From the NCBI GenBank assembly GCA_944326525.1, contig CALVEG010000009.1, forward strand, positions 1-61,808: a stretch of DNA of 61,808 nt, given 5' to 3'. A program made the position numbers and the translations under genes. The notes under the pieces were generated by a model that saw only the letters and a list, made by a program, of their open reading frames with translations, made no database searches and was not told the DNA's origin. The stretch is from Candidatus Gastranaerophilales bacterium. Lineage in GTDB: Bacteria; Cyanobacteriota; Vampirovibrionia; Gastranaerophilales; Gastranaerophilaceae. Shown piece after piece: positions 35,394 through 43,523 of this stretch (positions within the stretch are counted from its first letter, which is position 1; every line of letters begins with the position of its first letter).

Positions 35394-35403
35394 TTAGGTA
35401 TAT

Positions 35404-35451
35404 AAGCTGCCTTGTTGGCAAAATACAGACTTATAAGATAAGGCAGCTTTT
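35404..35451 (+). terminator. 10-bp hairpin between oadA and oadB
   Basis: AAGCTGCCTT (35404-35413) pairs perfectly with AAGGCAGCTT (35440-35449) over a 26-base loop, followed by only four Ts. It may be a partial terminator or processing site that sets the ratio of soluble alpha to membrane beta subunit. Confidence 0.55.
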
Positions 35452-35479
35452 AATAAAACAGTAAAAGAAGGATAGAAAT

Positions 35480-36655
35480 ATGAATATTGCAGACAGCTTA
35501 TATAAACTTTGGCAGTCAACAGGTATCGCAAATTTTGTACAGCCTGCTGATCCGTCAATTACAAGCGGGTTTGAACAATTCCTTCATCAGTTCGGTTCTC
35601 CGATAATGATTTTGATTTGTTTATTCCTGCTATGGTTAGGTATTAAAAAACAATTTGAACCGTTGCTTTTGGTGCCGATTGCATTCGGAGGTTTGTTGTC
35701 AAACATTCCGGTTGCAGGAATTGCTGAACCAAACGGATTTTTGGGAATTATTTATGAAGCAGGTATTCATAAAGGTTTGTTCCCGTTAATCATATTTATG
35801 GGTGTTGGTGCAATGACTGACTTTGGTCCGTTAATTGCAAACCCTAAAACAGCGCTTTTAGGAGGTGCTGCTCAGTTCGGTATTTTCGCTGCTTTATTAC
35901 TTGCACTATGCTGCTTTGGCTTTACTTTGCCACAAGCTGGTGCAATTGGTATTATCGGTGGTGCTGACGGGCCGACATCAATTTATGTTACAACTAAATT
36001 AGCGCCTGAATTGTTAGGTGCAATTGCAGTTGCAGCTTATTCTTATATGGCTTTGGTTCCAGTTATTCAGCCTCCGATTATGAAGCTTTTAACAACTAAG
36101 GCTGAACGTGAAATCGAAATGAAACAATTAAGAGAAGTTTCAAAAAGAGAAAAAATCGTGTTCCCGCTTGTTGTTTTGGGTCTTTGTATAATTTTCTTAC
36201 CGGATGCGTGCCCGCTTGTTGGTGCTTTAACTTTCGGTAACTTATGTAAAGAATGCGGTGTTGTAGAAAGACTTTCTGATACTATGCAGAATGCTTTAAT
36301 CAACATTGTTACGATTTTCTTAGGATTGTCTGTTGGTTCTAAATTATCTGCAGATCAGTTCTTGACAACTCAAACTTTATTTATTTTAATTTTGGGTATT
36401 TTAGCATTTTCATTTGCTACCGCAGGCGGTGTTGTTTTTGCCAAGATTATGAATTTATTCTCTAAAGACAAAATAAATCCGCTTATTGGTTCGGCAGGTG
36501 TTTCAGCTGTTCCGATGGCGGCACGTGTTTCTAACAAGGTAGGCTTAGAGGCAAACCCTCAGAATTATCTATTGATGCACGCTATGGGGCCAAACGTTGC
36601 AGGGGTAATCGGTTCTGCAGTTGCAGCAGGTATTCTCCTTGCTCTTTGTCACTAA
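35480..36655 (+). CDS. oadB: Oxaloacetate decarboxylase beta subunit (Na+ channel)
   Basis: A 391-residue membrane protein that decarboxylates carboxybiotin and exports Na+. Conserved blocks are [20 protein letters not shown] [45 protein letters not shown] (Na+-site Asp), [32 protein letters not shown] and [19 protein letters not shown]. About nine to eleven helices. A terminator follows. Confidence 0.95.
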   Translation: MNIADSLYKLWQSTGIANFVQPADPSITSGFEQFLHQFGSPIMILICLFLLWLGIKKQFEPLLLVPIAFGGLLSNIPVAGIAEPNGFLGIIYEAGIHKGLFPLIIFMGVGAMTDFGPLIANPKTALLGGAAQFGIFAALLLALCCFGFTLPQAGAIGIIGGADGPTSIYVTTKLAPELLGAIAVAAYSYMALVPVIQPPIMKLLTTKAEREIEMKQLREVSKREKIVFPLVVLGLCIIFLPDACPLVGALTFGNLCKECGVVERLSDTMQNALINIVTIFLGLSVGSKLSADQFLTTQTLFILILGILAFSFATAGGVVFAKIMNLFSKDKINPLIGSAGVSAVPMAARVSNKVGLEANPQNYLLMHAMGPNVAGVIGSAVAAGILLALCH

Positions 36656-36672
36656 TATTTAAACGAATAAAT

Positions 36673-36705
36673 AAAAAGACCGTCTATTTCAAGGCGGTCT
36701 TTTTT
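36673..36705 (+). terminator. Rho-independent terminator of the oad operon
   Basis: AAAAAGACCGTC (36673-36684) pairs with GGCGGTCTTTTT (36693-36704), with one G-U pair in the plus-strand RNA, over an 8-base loop. The flanking A and T runs make partial bidirectional use with the convergent gene at 36709 likely. Confidence 0.85.
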
Positions 36706-36708
36706 ATT

Positions 36709-37065
36709 TTATATTGTAATGTCAATTTCTTTTCCAATTTTATCAATAAGCGGAAGTACTCTTTTATTAAGTTCTTGTTTCGTAATGTAAGGGTTTTCTG
36801 TTGTGATTTTATTTATTTCCGCTGTCGCTTCAGCTATTTTGGGGTATTTTTCAAGTATTGCATTTCCAATTTGGATTGCGAAATATCTGTAACCTTTACT
36901 GCCTGTTGCTTTAATTGGTTCTTTTGAAAGTGCTTGAATTACTTCCCTAACACCGCTAAGTCCTTCACTTGTAAAAATTCTTTGACTGGTTACTTCTAAT
37001 ACTTTTGCGGTTTCAAGTTTTGTGCCAAAATTTACTAATTTTCTGTTTTGTAATCGTATATCCAT
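36709..37065 (-). CDS. Hypothetical protein with N-terminal F-G signature
   Basis: A 118-residue protein of unknown function starting MDIRLQNRKLVNFGTK: M-x-I, then FG at 13-14, a shorter form of the signature seen in several neighbours. It is helical and ends LPLIDKIGKEIDITI, resembling the KLGEEIDIKRL of the upstream gene, which it overlaps by 31 bases, so the two may be diverged duplicates. No signal peptide. No clear Shine-Dalgarno; translation is probably coupled. Confidence 0.6.
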   Translation of the reverse strand: MDIRLQNRKLVNFGTKLETAKVLEVTSQRIFTSEGLSGVREVIQALSKEPIKATGSKGYRYFAIQIGNAILEKYPKIAEATAEINKITTENPYITKQELNKRVLPLIDKIGKEIDITI

Positions 37066-37439
37066 AATTTGTTTTTTCTTGATTCTCTGCTTCTAATAAG
37101 CCTTTTTATGTCGATTTCCTCACCTAATTTCTCATCTGCTATTTTTAGTAAAATTCCATGAGAGTCTTCAGGAAGTTTGTTGATTTTTTCCGTAAAACTT
37201 TTAAGTGTCGGAACTTGTGTTAAAATGTATTCACCTGTCTTTTTTAAAAGTGCGTGATAAACTATGTCATCTCGCATCATTGCTTTTTTTTCGTCTTTTG
37301 TTAATTTGAGTAAAGATGTTGCTAAATTTACACCATCACTTTTTCTGATAAACGGCTTTTTACAAGCACAGCTTATTAGGCTATCAGTAGGGTATTTTTC
37401 TCCGAATGCAGTTCTAGTATTATAATTGTTTATTTGCAT
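37035..37439 (-). CDS. Hypothetical protein with N-terminal F-G signature
   Basis: A 134-residue basic, helical protein of unknown function. It begins MQINNYNTRTAFGEKY: M-x-I, then FG at 12-13. ATG 37439 is used because GGAAGG is well placed before it; GTG 37448 abuts that site. A short Cys pair (SCACKK) follows the signature. It is first in a two-gene operon with the overlapping gene at 36709. Confidence 0.6.
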   Translation of the reverse strand: MQINNYNTRTAFGEKYPTDSLISCACKKPFIRKSDGVNLATSLLKLTKDEKKAMMRDDIVYHALLKKTGEYILTQVPTLKSFTEKINKLPEDSHGILLKIADEKLGEEIDIKRLIRSRESRKNKLWIYDYKTEN

Positions 37440-37542
37440 AAATTTCACCTTCCGTGTTTTTTAAAATACGTAAAGATTTTTTTTTGCGCATATTTTTATA
37501 TTTTAAAAAAGTTTTATAATAAATTTATAAGGGGGATTTTTT

Positions 37543-38154
37543 ATGAAGAAAAAAATTGCTATTTGGGGGTCAAACGACGGAAGAAATTTGGAAGCTATTG
37601 TTAATTATTTAAGAAGCCAGAGTTTTAATGAGCTTAAAATTATTGCTGTTTCGGACAATTTAAATTCTGATTTTTTTCAAAAAGCGTCTGAATTAAATAT
37701 TGAGCGTAAGTACCTGCCTCCGGAAGAAAATGCGGTTTATGTTGCTTCAGAAAACTTTGATTTGATAGCGTTAAGCGGCTATACAAAAGAGTTGAAACCA
37801 AATGTTCTTGAACTCGGAAGGTTTATAAATCTTCAGCCTTCTCTTTTGCCGGCTTTTAAGGGGGCAGATGCTGCGGCAAGAGCCTTTAGTGCAGGTGTTA
37901 AGGTTAGCGGGGTTACGGTTCATACTCTTACAAACGGAATTGACGGGGGAAAAATTATTGCTCAGTATCCTGTCTTAATCGGAAATCTTACTCATTTTGA
38001 TGAGTTCGTGGAAAATATAAGACAGTTAGAGGATTTGTTGTATCCGATTGTGATTTCAAAGATTTTAGAAGATAAAGTTTTTGATTTCAGTGATTTGTTA
38101 TCCGGCTGCGGAAACTGCTCATCCGGCGGGTGTAGCGGATGTCAGGGGCATTAA
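37543..38154 (+). CDS. PurN-like formyltransferase-fold protein with Cys-rich tail
   Basis: A 203-residue protein with the glycinamide ribonucleotide formyltransferase fold: KKIAIWGSNDGRNLEAIV at the start, LIALSGYTKEL, INLQPSLLPAFKGADAA and NGIDGGKIIAQ. Of the PurN catalytic triad, Asn (N96) and Asp (D134) are present, but the His of NxHPSLLP is Gln98. The tail has four cysteines, C189-x2-C192 and C197-x2-C200, in a Gly/Ser context and ends QGH, suggesting a bound metal; normal PurN lacks it. It could be a variant PurN or a different formyl or hydrolase reaction. AAGGGGG precedes the ATG. No other purine genes adjacent. Confidence 0.75.
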   Translation: MKKKIAIWGSNDGRNLEAIVNYLRSQSFNELKIIAVSDNLNSDFFQKASELNIERKYLPPEENAVYVASENFDLIALSGYTKELKPNVLELGRFINLQPSLLPAFKGADAAARAFSAGVKVSGVTVHTLTNGIDGGKIIAQYPVLIGNLTHFDEFVENIRQLEDLLYPIVISKILEDKVFDFSDLLSGCGNCSSGGCSGCQGH

Positions 38155-38196
38155 TATTAAAATTATTAAATTAGTGATTTTTTTCTTTTATCATTG

Positions 38197-38202
38197 TATA
38201 AT
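38197..38202 (+). promoter_or_regulatory. -10 box upstream of glgC
   Basis: TATAAT at 38197-38202, 27 bases before the glgC ATG, preceded by TG. No clear -35. Confidence 0.4.
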
Positions 38203-38229
38203 CTTTGTATCAGAATAAGAGAGGTTATT

Positions 38230-39465
38230 ATGTCGGTTGATGATGCATTAGTAATGATACTTGCTGGTGGTGAAGGTAAAAGGCTTTATCCGTTGACTAA
38301 AGATCGTGCAAAGCCTGCGGTTCCATTTGGCGGAAGATACAGAATTATTGATTTTGTATTGAATAATTTTATTAATTCAGGCTTTTTTAAGATTAAAGTT
38401 TTGACTCAGTATAAATCAGATTCATTAAATAAGCATATTACAAGAGGATGGGCATTGTCCCCATTTTTAAATCAGTATGTTGATTTGGCTCCTGCTCAGA
38501 TGAGAACCGGATCTGATTGGTACAGAGGTACGGCTGATGCTATTTATCAGAATGTTTTTCATATAACTGACGAAAACCCAAGATATGTGTGTATTTTTGG
38601 GGGCGACCATATTTATAAAATGGATGTTTCTCAGATGTTGAATTTCCATAAATTTAATTGTGCAGATTTGACAATATCTGCAATTCCAATTCCGATAGAA
38701 GAAGCTCATGAATTTGGAATTATGGAAATTGATGAAAATTGGCGTCTTACAAATTTTGTCGAAAAACCTAAAGAAAAACCGAAGTCAATTCCTGGTAATC
38801 CTAATTATTGCTTGGCATCGATGGGAAATTATATTTTTGAAAAGGATGTTCTATTAAAAGCATTGAATGAGGATGAGCAAATAGAAGATTCAAGCCATGA
38901 TTTTGGAAAAAATGTTATTCCGATGTTATTAGAACAAGGAAAGAGAATTTTTGTTTATAACTTTGCGTCTAACGTTTTTCCTGGAATGACTGAGGCTGAG
39001 AGCGGTTATTGGCGAGATGTTGGTAGTATTGATGCTTATTGGCAAGCAAATATGGATTTATTAGACAGTTCTCCTGAATTGAATTTGTATTCAAGAGAAT
39101 GGCCTATAAGAACATTTAATTATAATTATCCGCCGGCTAAATTTATATGGTCAGAAGGTGACAGAGTCGGTATGGCGACTAACTCTATGGTGTCTGAAGG
39201 TTGTATTGTTTCAGGCGGTGGACTCTCAAGATGTGTGCTTTCTCCACGAGTTAGGGTAAACAGTTATTCTCAAATTTCTGAAAGTATTTTGATGGAAAAT
39301 GTCGATATCGGAAGGTATTCAAGAATTCGTCGTGCAATTATTGATAAAAATGTTGATATTCCTCCAAATACCAGAATTGGGTTTAATAGAGAAGAAGACG
39401 AAAAAAGAGGCTTTTATGTCTCTCCCGGTGGAATTACGGTTGTTCCTAAAGGTGCTAAATTGTAG
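38230..39465 (+). CDS. glgC: Glucose-1-phosphate adenylyltransferase
   Basis: Makes ADP-glucose, the committed precursor of glycogen. The 411 residues show LAGGEGKRLYPLTKDRAKPAVPFGGRYRIIDFVLNN (nucleotide and activator region), WYRGTADAIYQN, IFGGDHIYKMD, EFGIMEID, FVEKPKEKP, and the C-terminal beta-helix (VRVNSYSQISESILMENVDIG). ATG 38230 is preceded by GAGAGG. Closest in form to cyanobacterial and plant enzymes by its start and length. Other glg genes are not in the window. Confidence 0.95.
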   Translation: MSVDDALVMILAGGEGKRLYPLTKDRAKPAVPFGGRYRIIDFVLNNFINSGFFKIKVLTQYKSDSLNKHITRGWALSPFLNQYVDLAPAQMRTGSDWYRGTADAIYQNVFHITDENPRYVCIFGGDHIYKMDVSQMLNFHKFNCADLTISAIPIPIEEAHEFGIMEIDENWRLTNFVEKPKEKPKSIPGNPNYCLASMGNYIFEKDVLLKALNEDEQIEDSSHDFGKNVIPMLLEQGKRIFVYNFASNVFPGMTEAESGYWRDVGSIDAYWQANMDLLDSSPELNLYSREWPIRTFNYNYPPAKFIWSEGDRVGMATNSMVSEGCIVSGGGLSRCVLSPRVRVNSYSQISESILMENVDIGRYSRIRRAIIDKNVDIPPNTRIGFNREEDEKRGFYVSPGGITVVPKGAKL

Positions 39466-39627
39466 TTTCAGTTAATATTATATTTTTAAGATCGTTTTTA
39501 TATAGTTTTTTTGTGTTTAATTGTAAAAAAAATTAAACATGTTTTTTCAATGTAAAATTTTTGTAATAATATAATTTTCGGAAGCAATTCCGTACATTTA
39601 CCATCTTTATTGATTTGGGTAATTATT

Positions 39628-40236
39628 ATGGTATCAAAGATAACTTCATATTTTAAAGATTCTTATCTTTATAAAAAGTTTCAAGCCGGAAGCCGTATTG
39701 CTCGTCAGGCATTTTATGATGTTATTCCTAATAAGGTTATTGAAAATGAAAAAATCAGAAATGGTATAACTTGGGTTAATAAAGAAATTTCAACTCCAGA
39801 AAATAGGTTAATTTTAGGTGCAACGGCTTTAATGTCTCAGCCGTTTATTGATTGGCATAACAAGTCTGTCGATGAAAATACAAGAAAAGTTTCTGTTTGT
39901 CGTACTGTGGCTAAAATTGTTGCGGGGACTTTTACTGGGTATTTTATTAGAAAGGGTTGTATTAAGGCTATAGATAAATGGTCTAAGCTGCCAACTTCTG
40001 TTGATAAATCTGGTAATAAAATCAAACTTACAAGATTAAATACTTTATTTTCACCGTCAAATGCTATGAGTGATTTGTCAGATGCGTTTATGCAATATAA
40101 AAATGCGCTTGGTACGATTGTTGCTCTGGGGGTTATGACTATTACAAACTTCTTAATTGATGCCCCGCTAACAAAATATTTGACTAATAAATTTGTGGTG
40201 GCTTCAGGAGGGTTAAAACATGACAAATCTAAGTAA
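39628..40236 (+). CDS. Hypothetical membrane-associated protein
   Basis: About 202 residues of unknown function. An N-terminal amphipathic basic region (ITSYFKDSYLYKKFQAGSR) is followed by hydrophobic stretches (LILGATALMSQPFIDW, TVAKIVAGTFTGYFI, ALGTIVALGVMTITNFLI). The LMSQPFIDW block loosely recalls the SAQPINRW and SIQPLNIY blocks of the tandem paralogs at 23871 and 25660. ATG 39628 is preferred over TTG 39610. It overlaps the next gene by 17 bases. Confidence 0.65.
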   Translation: MVSKITSYFKDSYLYKKFQAGSRIARQAFYDVIPNKVIENEKIRNGITWVNKEISTPENRLILGATALMSQPFIDWHNKSVDENTRKVSVCRTVAKIVAGTFTGYFIRKGCIKAIDKWSKLPTSVDKSGNKIKLTRLNTLFSPSNAMSDLSDAFMQYKNALGTIVALGVMTITNFLIDAPLTKYLTNKFVVASGGLKHDKSK

Positions 40237-40900
40237 TTTGGCTGATTTAGCCTCCCAAAAATTTATGAGTTGTAAAAATTATCTCTATAAAAATTATGGA
40301 GAAAGCCCCGGTAAAATGCTTGTTCATACAGGTGTTTTGGGATGGATTCTATCTTCTGCTGCGCAAGTTTTTGCGATAGTTATTAATGACAAAATTCCTG
40401 CAAAAGAAAAAATGTTTTTGATTCCTCAAGAGTTTGCAGATGCGGCTATTAATATACTGTCTTTTTATGCTGTTACAAATTCGTTTACGTCTGTCGGAAA
40501 CAAGCTTGTAAAATCTGGAAAACTTTTAACTCCAAAACTTAAGAAGTATGTTGATGAAAAACAAATTCAAGACATAGGAAAAATTACAACGGATATTTCC
40601 TCAGGAATGACCGGAGATATTCGTAATGAGTTTATGAAGTTTAAAGGTGGCGTAAGTATAATTTTTAGTACTGTCGGTTCTATATTGTCGTGTAATATTA
40701 TTACTCCAATTCTTAGGAACCAGTATGCCGCGAAAAAGCAAAAAGAAATTATGGCTATGAGAAACGAAAAATCCAGAGCTAATGAGCCTGTTCAGGTGCC
40801 TAAACAAATTGCTAATGAGTTTGTTTATAAACCTTTAAGTATGAATGATTATCAAAAAATGGCTTCTTTAAAATTTTCAGGAAATAACTTGAAAATTTAG
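40220..40900 (+). CDS. Hypothetical membrane-associated protein
   Basis: A 226-residue protein overlapping the previous gene and probably working with it. Hydrophobic segments are GVLGWILSSAAQVFAIVI, AAINILSFYAVTNSF and GVSIIFSTVGSILSCNIITPIL; the C-terminal 50 residues are polar and basic. A GGAGGG sits before the ATG, inside the upstream gene. Family not recognised. It converges on the anti-sigma gene with a 4-base overlap. Confidence 0.65.
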   Translation: MTNLSNLADLASQKFMSCKNYLYKNYGESPGKMLVHTGVLGWILSSAAQVFAIVINDKIPAKEKMFLIPQEFADAAINILSFYAVTNSFTSVGNKLVKSGKLLTPKLKKYVDEKQIQDIGKITTDISSGMTGDIRNEFMKFKGGVSIIFSTVGSILSCNIITPILRNQYAAKKQKEIMAMRNEKSRANEPVQVPKQIANEFVYKPLSMNDYQKMASLKFSGNNLKI

Positions 40901-41442
40901 AGAAAGAAATTTGCAATTCCAAGAAGAACAGCACCTATTATTACTGTGAAAATTGTCATTATTAAATAAAACGGATCAAGTCGATTGGTTGAGTGGAGAG
41001 AATAGATTCTTCCTATGATATTTCCAGAGTAATCGTGCTTTAATTCGTTTTTGGTTTTGTCAAATGATGAGTGCAATAGCTTTTTGAAAGTGTAGAATTC
41101 TTCTAGATCTTTTCGTGCTGTTGGGTTTGTTATTGCAATTTTTTTTATCCGTATGTTTTCTTCATCACTTAGTTCATTGTCAACGTATGCTGAAAGATTT
41201 AAGCGAAAATCTTCGTATCTTTGTTTTGTGTGATAGTTATTATCTTGTATTTCGTAATCTGTTTCATTATTATTTTTAGAAAATTTGTCAGTGATTTTTA
41301 ATAGTTTTTGATATTTTTCATTACATTTTTTACAGGTACTTAAATGCTGCTCAACGTATTCTTTTAATGGATAATTAAGCTTGTCTTCTAAGTAATATGT
41401 TATTAAAGCGCTTACTTGCGCGCATGTTAATTCTTTTTGCAT
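40897..41442 (-). CDS. Zinc-finger (zf-HC2) anti-sigma factor
   Basis: A 181-residue membrane protein following an ECF sigma gene by 17 bases. The cytoplasmic anti-sigma domain has the H-x3-C-x2-C zinc motif at H33, C37, C40 (EQHLSTCKKC). A second domain (LNLSAYVDNELSDEENIRIKKIA) looks like another anti-sigma helical region. One C-terminal helix (LIMTIFTVIIGAVLLGIANFF) anchors it, with almost nothing outside, so the signal is probably sensed in or at the membrane or by redox at the zinc site. ATG 41442 is preceded by AAAGGA. Confidence 0.8.
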   Translation of the reverse strand: MQKELTCAQVSALITYYLEDKLNYPLKEYVEQHLSTCKKCNEKYQKLLKITDKFSKNNNETDYEIQDNNYHTKQRYEDFRLNLSAYVDNELSDEENIRIKKIAITNPTARKDLEEFYTFKKLLHSSFDKTKNELKHDYSGNIIGRIYSLHSTNRLDPFYLIMTIFTVIIGAVLLGIANFFL

Positions 41443-41459
41443 TTTTTTTCCTTTCTGTT

Positions 41460-42059
41460 TTATATATAAGCGCGTAGTCCTTCCTGAAGTTTGCATCTTG
41501 CCCGTGAAATTCTTGACTTTACTGTGCCAACACCTGCTCCTGTTATTTTTGCTATTTCTTCGTAGCTCAATCCTTGAAGTTCTCTTAAAACTATTACTAT
41601 CCTGAATTGTTCTGGTAGTTTTCTAATTGCTTCTTTTATAATTTTTTCAAGTTCGTTTGAAATACATTTTTCATGCGGTTTACATTTTTTATCAGGAATT
41701 AGTGAGAGAATGTTGAAATCCGGATTTTCGCATTCTGTATTTTCTATTGAGATAGTATCCGGCATTCGGGATGTTTTTCTGAGTTCATCGTAAAATAAAT
41801 TTGTTATTATTGTATTAAGCCAGCTTTTAAAGTGTTTAGGATTTTTTAATGTCGTAATGTTTTTAGCAACACGCATTAGGGCTTCTTGCGTTAAATCTGA
41901 AATGTTTTCTCGCTTGTCGGTTAAGTATGAAAATGCTGCAAAAACGTTCTTTTGCTCTCGTTTTATGAGTTCTTCAAGTGCTTTAAGATCGTTTTGCTGG
42001 GCTAAAACAACAAGTTCTGCAAGTGTCATTTTTTTGTATTGAAGCTTGCGAGCAGACAT
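41460..42059 (-). CDS. ECF-type sigma-70 factor
   Basis: A 199-residue alternative sigma factor. Region 2 carries FSYLTDKRENISDLTQEALMRVAKNI and FKSWLNTIITNLFYDELRK; region 4 has LPEQFRIVIVLRELQGLSYEEIAKITGAGVGTVKSRISRARCKL, the helix-turn-helix that reads the -35. A 45-residue acidic, Cys-containing linker (ECENPDFN..KCKPHEKC) separates them. AAGGAG precedes the ATG but lies in a hairpin. The downstream anti-sigma gene makes a regulated pair; the regulon is unknown. Confidence 0.92.
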   Translation of the reverse strand: MSARKLQYKKMTLAELVVLAQQNDLKALEELIKREQKNVFAAFSYLTDKRENISDLTQEALMRVAKNITTLKNPKHFKSWLNTIITNLFYDELRKTSRMPDTISIENTECENPDFNILSLIPDKKCKPHEKCISNELEKIIKEAIRKLPEQFRIVIVLRELQGLSYEEIAKITGAGVGTVKSRISRARCKLQEGLRAYI

Positions 42060-42068
42060 AAACTTTCT

Positions 42069-42087
42069 CCTTACTCTAATAGTAAGG
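42069..42087 (-). promoter_or_regulatory. Hairpin covering the ribosome binding site of the ECF sigma gene
   Basis: In the minus-strand RNA, CCUUACU (42087-42081) pairs perfectly with AGUAAGG (42075-42069) over the 5-base loop AUUAG. The second arm contains most of the AAGGAG site, 7-12 bases before the AUG. Closed, it would block initiation; it could be a thermosensor or a protein- or RNA-controlled switch. Confidence 0.6.
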
Positions 42088-42171
42088 AATATTTTTTAAG
42101 AATTGCTCGTACTTATGCTTATAGTAAACGGGTTATATTTTTTGTTCGAAAATTATAATACTTGTCTATTA

Positions 42172-43413
42172 TTATTCAGCGCAAATATAGCCTTTTATCG
42201 CGGTGTGAGCTGCAACATAAGGGGATGACAGATAAATAAAGCCTTTTGTATTTCCCATTCTGCCTTGGAAATTTCTGTTTTGCGTTGCAAGACAAACTTC
42301 TCCATCAGCAAGAGTTCCGGCATGAACACCAACACAAGGCCCGCAACCGGGGGGTAATATTGCTGCATTTGCTTCTACAAATGTTTCTATTAAACCTTCC
42401 TCAAGGGCTTTTAGATAGATATCTTTTGAGGCTGGGCAAATTAAAAGTCTTACATCAGGATGTGCTTTTTTGCCTTTTAAAATGTCTGCAACGATTCTTA
42501 AATCTTCAATTCTACCGTTTGTGCAAGTGCCGATAAATACCTGATCAACTTTAACTTTATCCAGCTCATCAACGGTTTTGGTGTTGTCTACCGTATGCGG
42601 GCAGGAAACTGTGTGTTTTATGTCTTCTGCATTAATTTTTATTATTCTTTCATAAACAGCATCTTCATCAGGTTTTATTGACGAAAATTTGTCTTCTCGA
42701 CCTCTTGATTTTAGGTATGCTTTTGTTTTGTCGTCAGCTACAAAAAGTCCGGCTTTTGCCCCTGCTTCTACAGCCATATTTGCAAGCGTAAAGCGTTCTG
42801 ACATTTCCATATTATCAATTGTATCGCCGCAAAATTCCAGTGCCCTGTATGTGGCACCGTCAGCTCCTATCATTCCTATAAGATGAAGCATTAAATCTTT
42901 TGAACAAATTCCTGGTTTGAATTTTCCTGTAACTTCAATTTTAAAAGTTGCAGGAACTTTTAGCCAAGTTTTTCCTAAAGCCATTGCAACTGCAATATCA
43001 GTAGAACCCATGCCTGTAGCAAATGCTCCAAGTGCACCTGATGTACAAGTGTGTGAATCTGCACCAACAAGAATTTCTCCTGGGTTCACAAATGTTTCAA
43101 CAAGTCTTTGGTGACAAACTCCTGCTCCGACATCAGATAAAACTGCGCCGTATTCTTTTGAAAAATCTCTCAAAACAGTATGTGTATTGGATAATTCTTT
43201 CCTTGGACTTGGAGAAGCATGGTCAATAAATAAAATCGTTCTTTCCGGATTGTTAAGTTTTGATTTTCCAAGTTTTTTAAATTCTTGAACTGTTAAAGGT
43301 CCAGTTCCGTCTTGAACTGCGCATACATCAACTTTTGCAATTACAAGTTCTCCTGCTTTTACATTTTTTCCTGAGTGGTTTGATATTATTTTTTCTGCTA
43401 AAGTCTGACCCAT
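42172..43413 (-). CDS. leuC: 3-isopropylmalate / homoaconitate dehydratase large subunit
   Basis: A 413-residue aconitase-family large subunit, of the length typical of the archaeal-type LeuC/HacA group. Seen are SNTHTVLRDFSKEYGA-type substrate residues, VGADSHTCTSGALGAFATGMGSTD with the first cluster Cys, FIGTCTNGR and PPGCGPCVG (cluster ligands), and ATQNRNFQGRMG. In leucine synthesis it isomerises isopropylmalate; homoaconitate activity cannot be excluded. The small subunit gene is not in the window. ATG 43413 has AAAGGAG upstream; the longer frame to 43467 would run into a terminator. Confidence 0.9.
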   Translation of the reverse strand: MGQTLAEKIISNHSGKNVKAGELVIAKVDVCAVQDGTGPLTVQEFKKLGKSKLNNPERTILFIDHASPSPRKELSNTHTVLRDFSKEYGAVLSDVGAGVCHQRLVETFVNPGEILVGADSHTCTSGALGAFATGMGSTDIAVAMALGKTWLKVPATFKIEVTGKFKPGICSKDLMLHLIGMIGADGATYRALEFCGDTIDNMEMSERFTLANMAVEAGAKAGLFVADDKTKAYLKSRGREDKFSSIKPDEDAVYERIIKINAEDIKHTVSCPHTVDNTKTVDELDKVKVDQVFIGTCTNGRIEDLRIVADILKGKKAHPDVRLLICPASKDIYLKALEEGLIETFVEANAAILPPGCGPCVGVHAGTLADGEVCLATQNRNFQGRMGNTKGFIYLSSPYVAAHTAIKGYICAE

Positions 43414-43435
43414 GGTTTCTCCTTTTTTTGGTTTA

Positions 43436-43441
43436 ATTTTA
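43436..43441 (-). promoter_or_regulatory. Extended -10 promoter for leuC
   Basis: Minus strand TGCTAAAAT (hexamer 43441-43436) between the upstream terminator and leuC; -35 is a weak TTTTTA at 17 bases. Confidence 0.45.
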
Positions 43442-43457
43442 GCACAAAAAGAATATT

Positions 43458-43494
43458 CTAAAAACAAGAACGTTTTGTAAAAAACAAAACGTTC
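43458..43494 (-). terminator. Rho-independent terminator after the lipoprotein gene
   Basis: GAACGTTTTG and CAAAACGTTC (43468-43477 and 43485-43494) form a perfect 10-bp stem over a 7-base loop, followed on the minus strand by a T-rich run. It separates the lipoprotein gene from leuC. Confidence 0.85.
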
Positions 43495-43523
43495 CTATTT
43501 CTATTTGATTATTTATCTTTATT

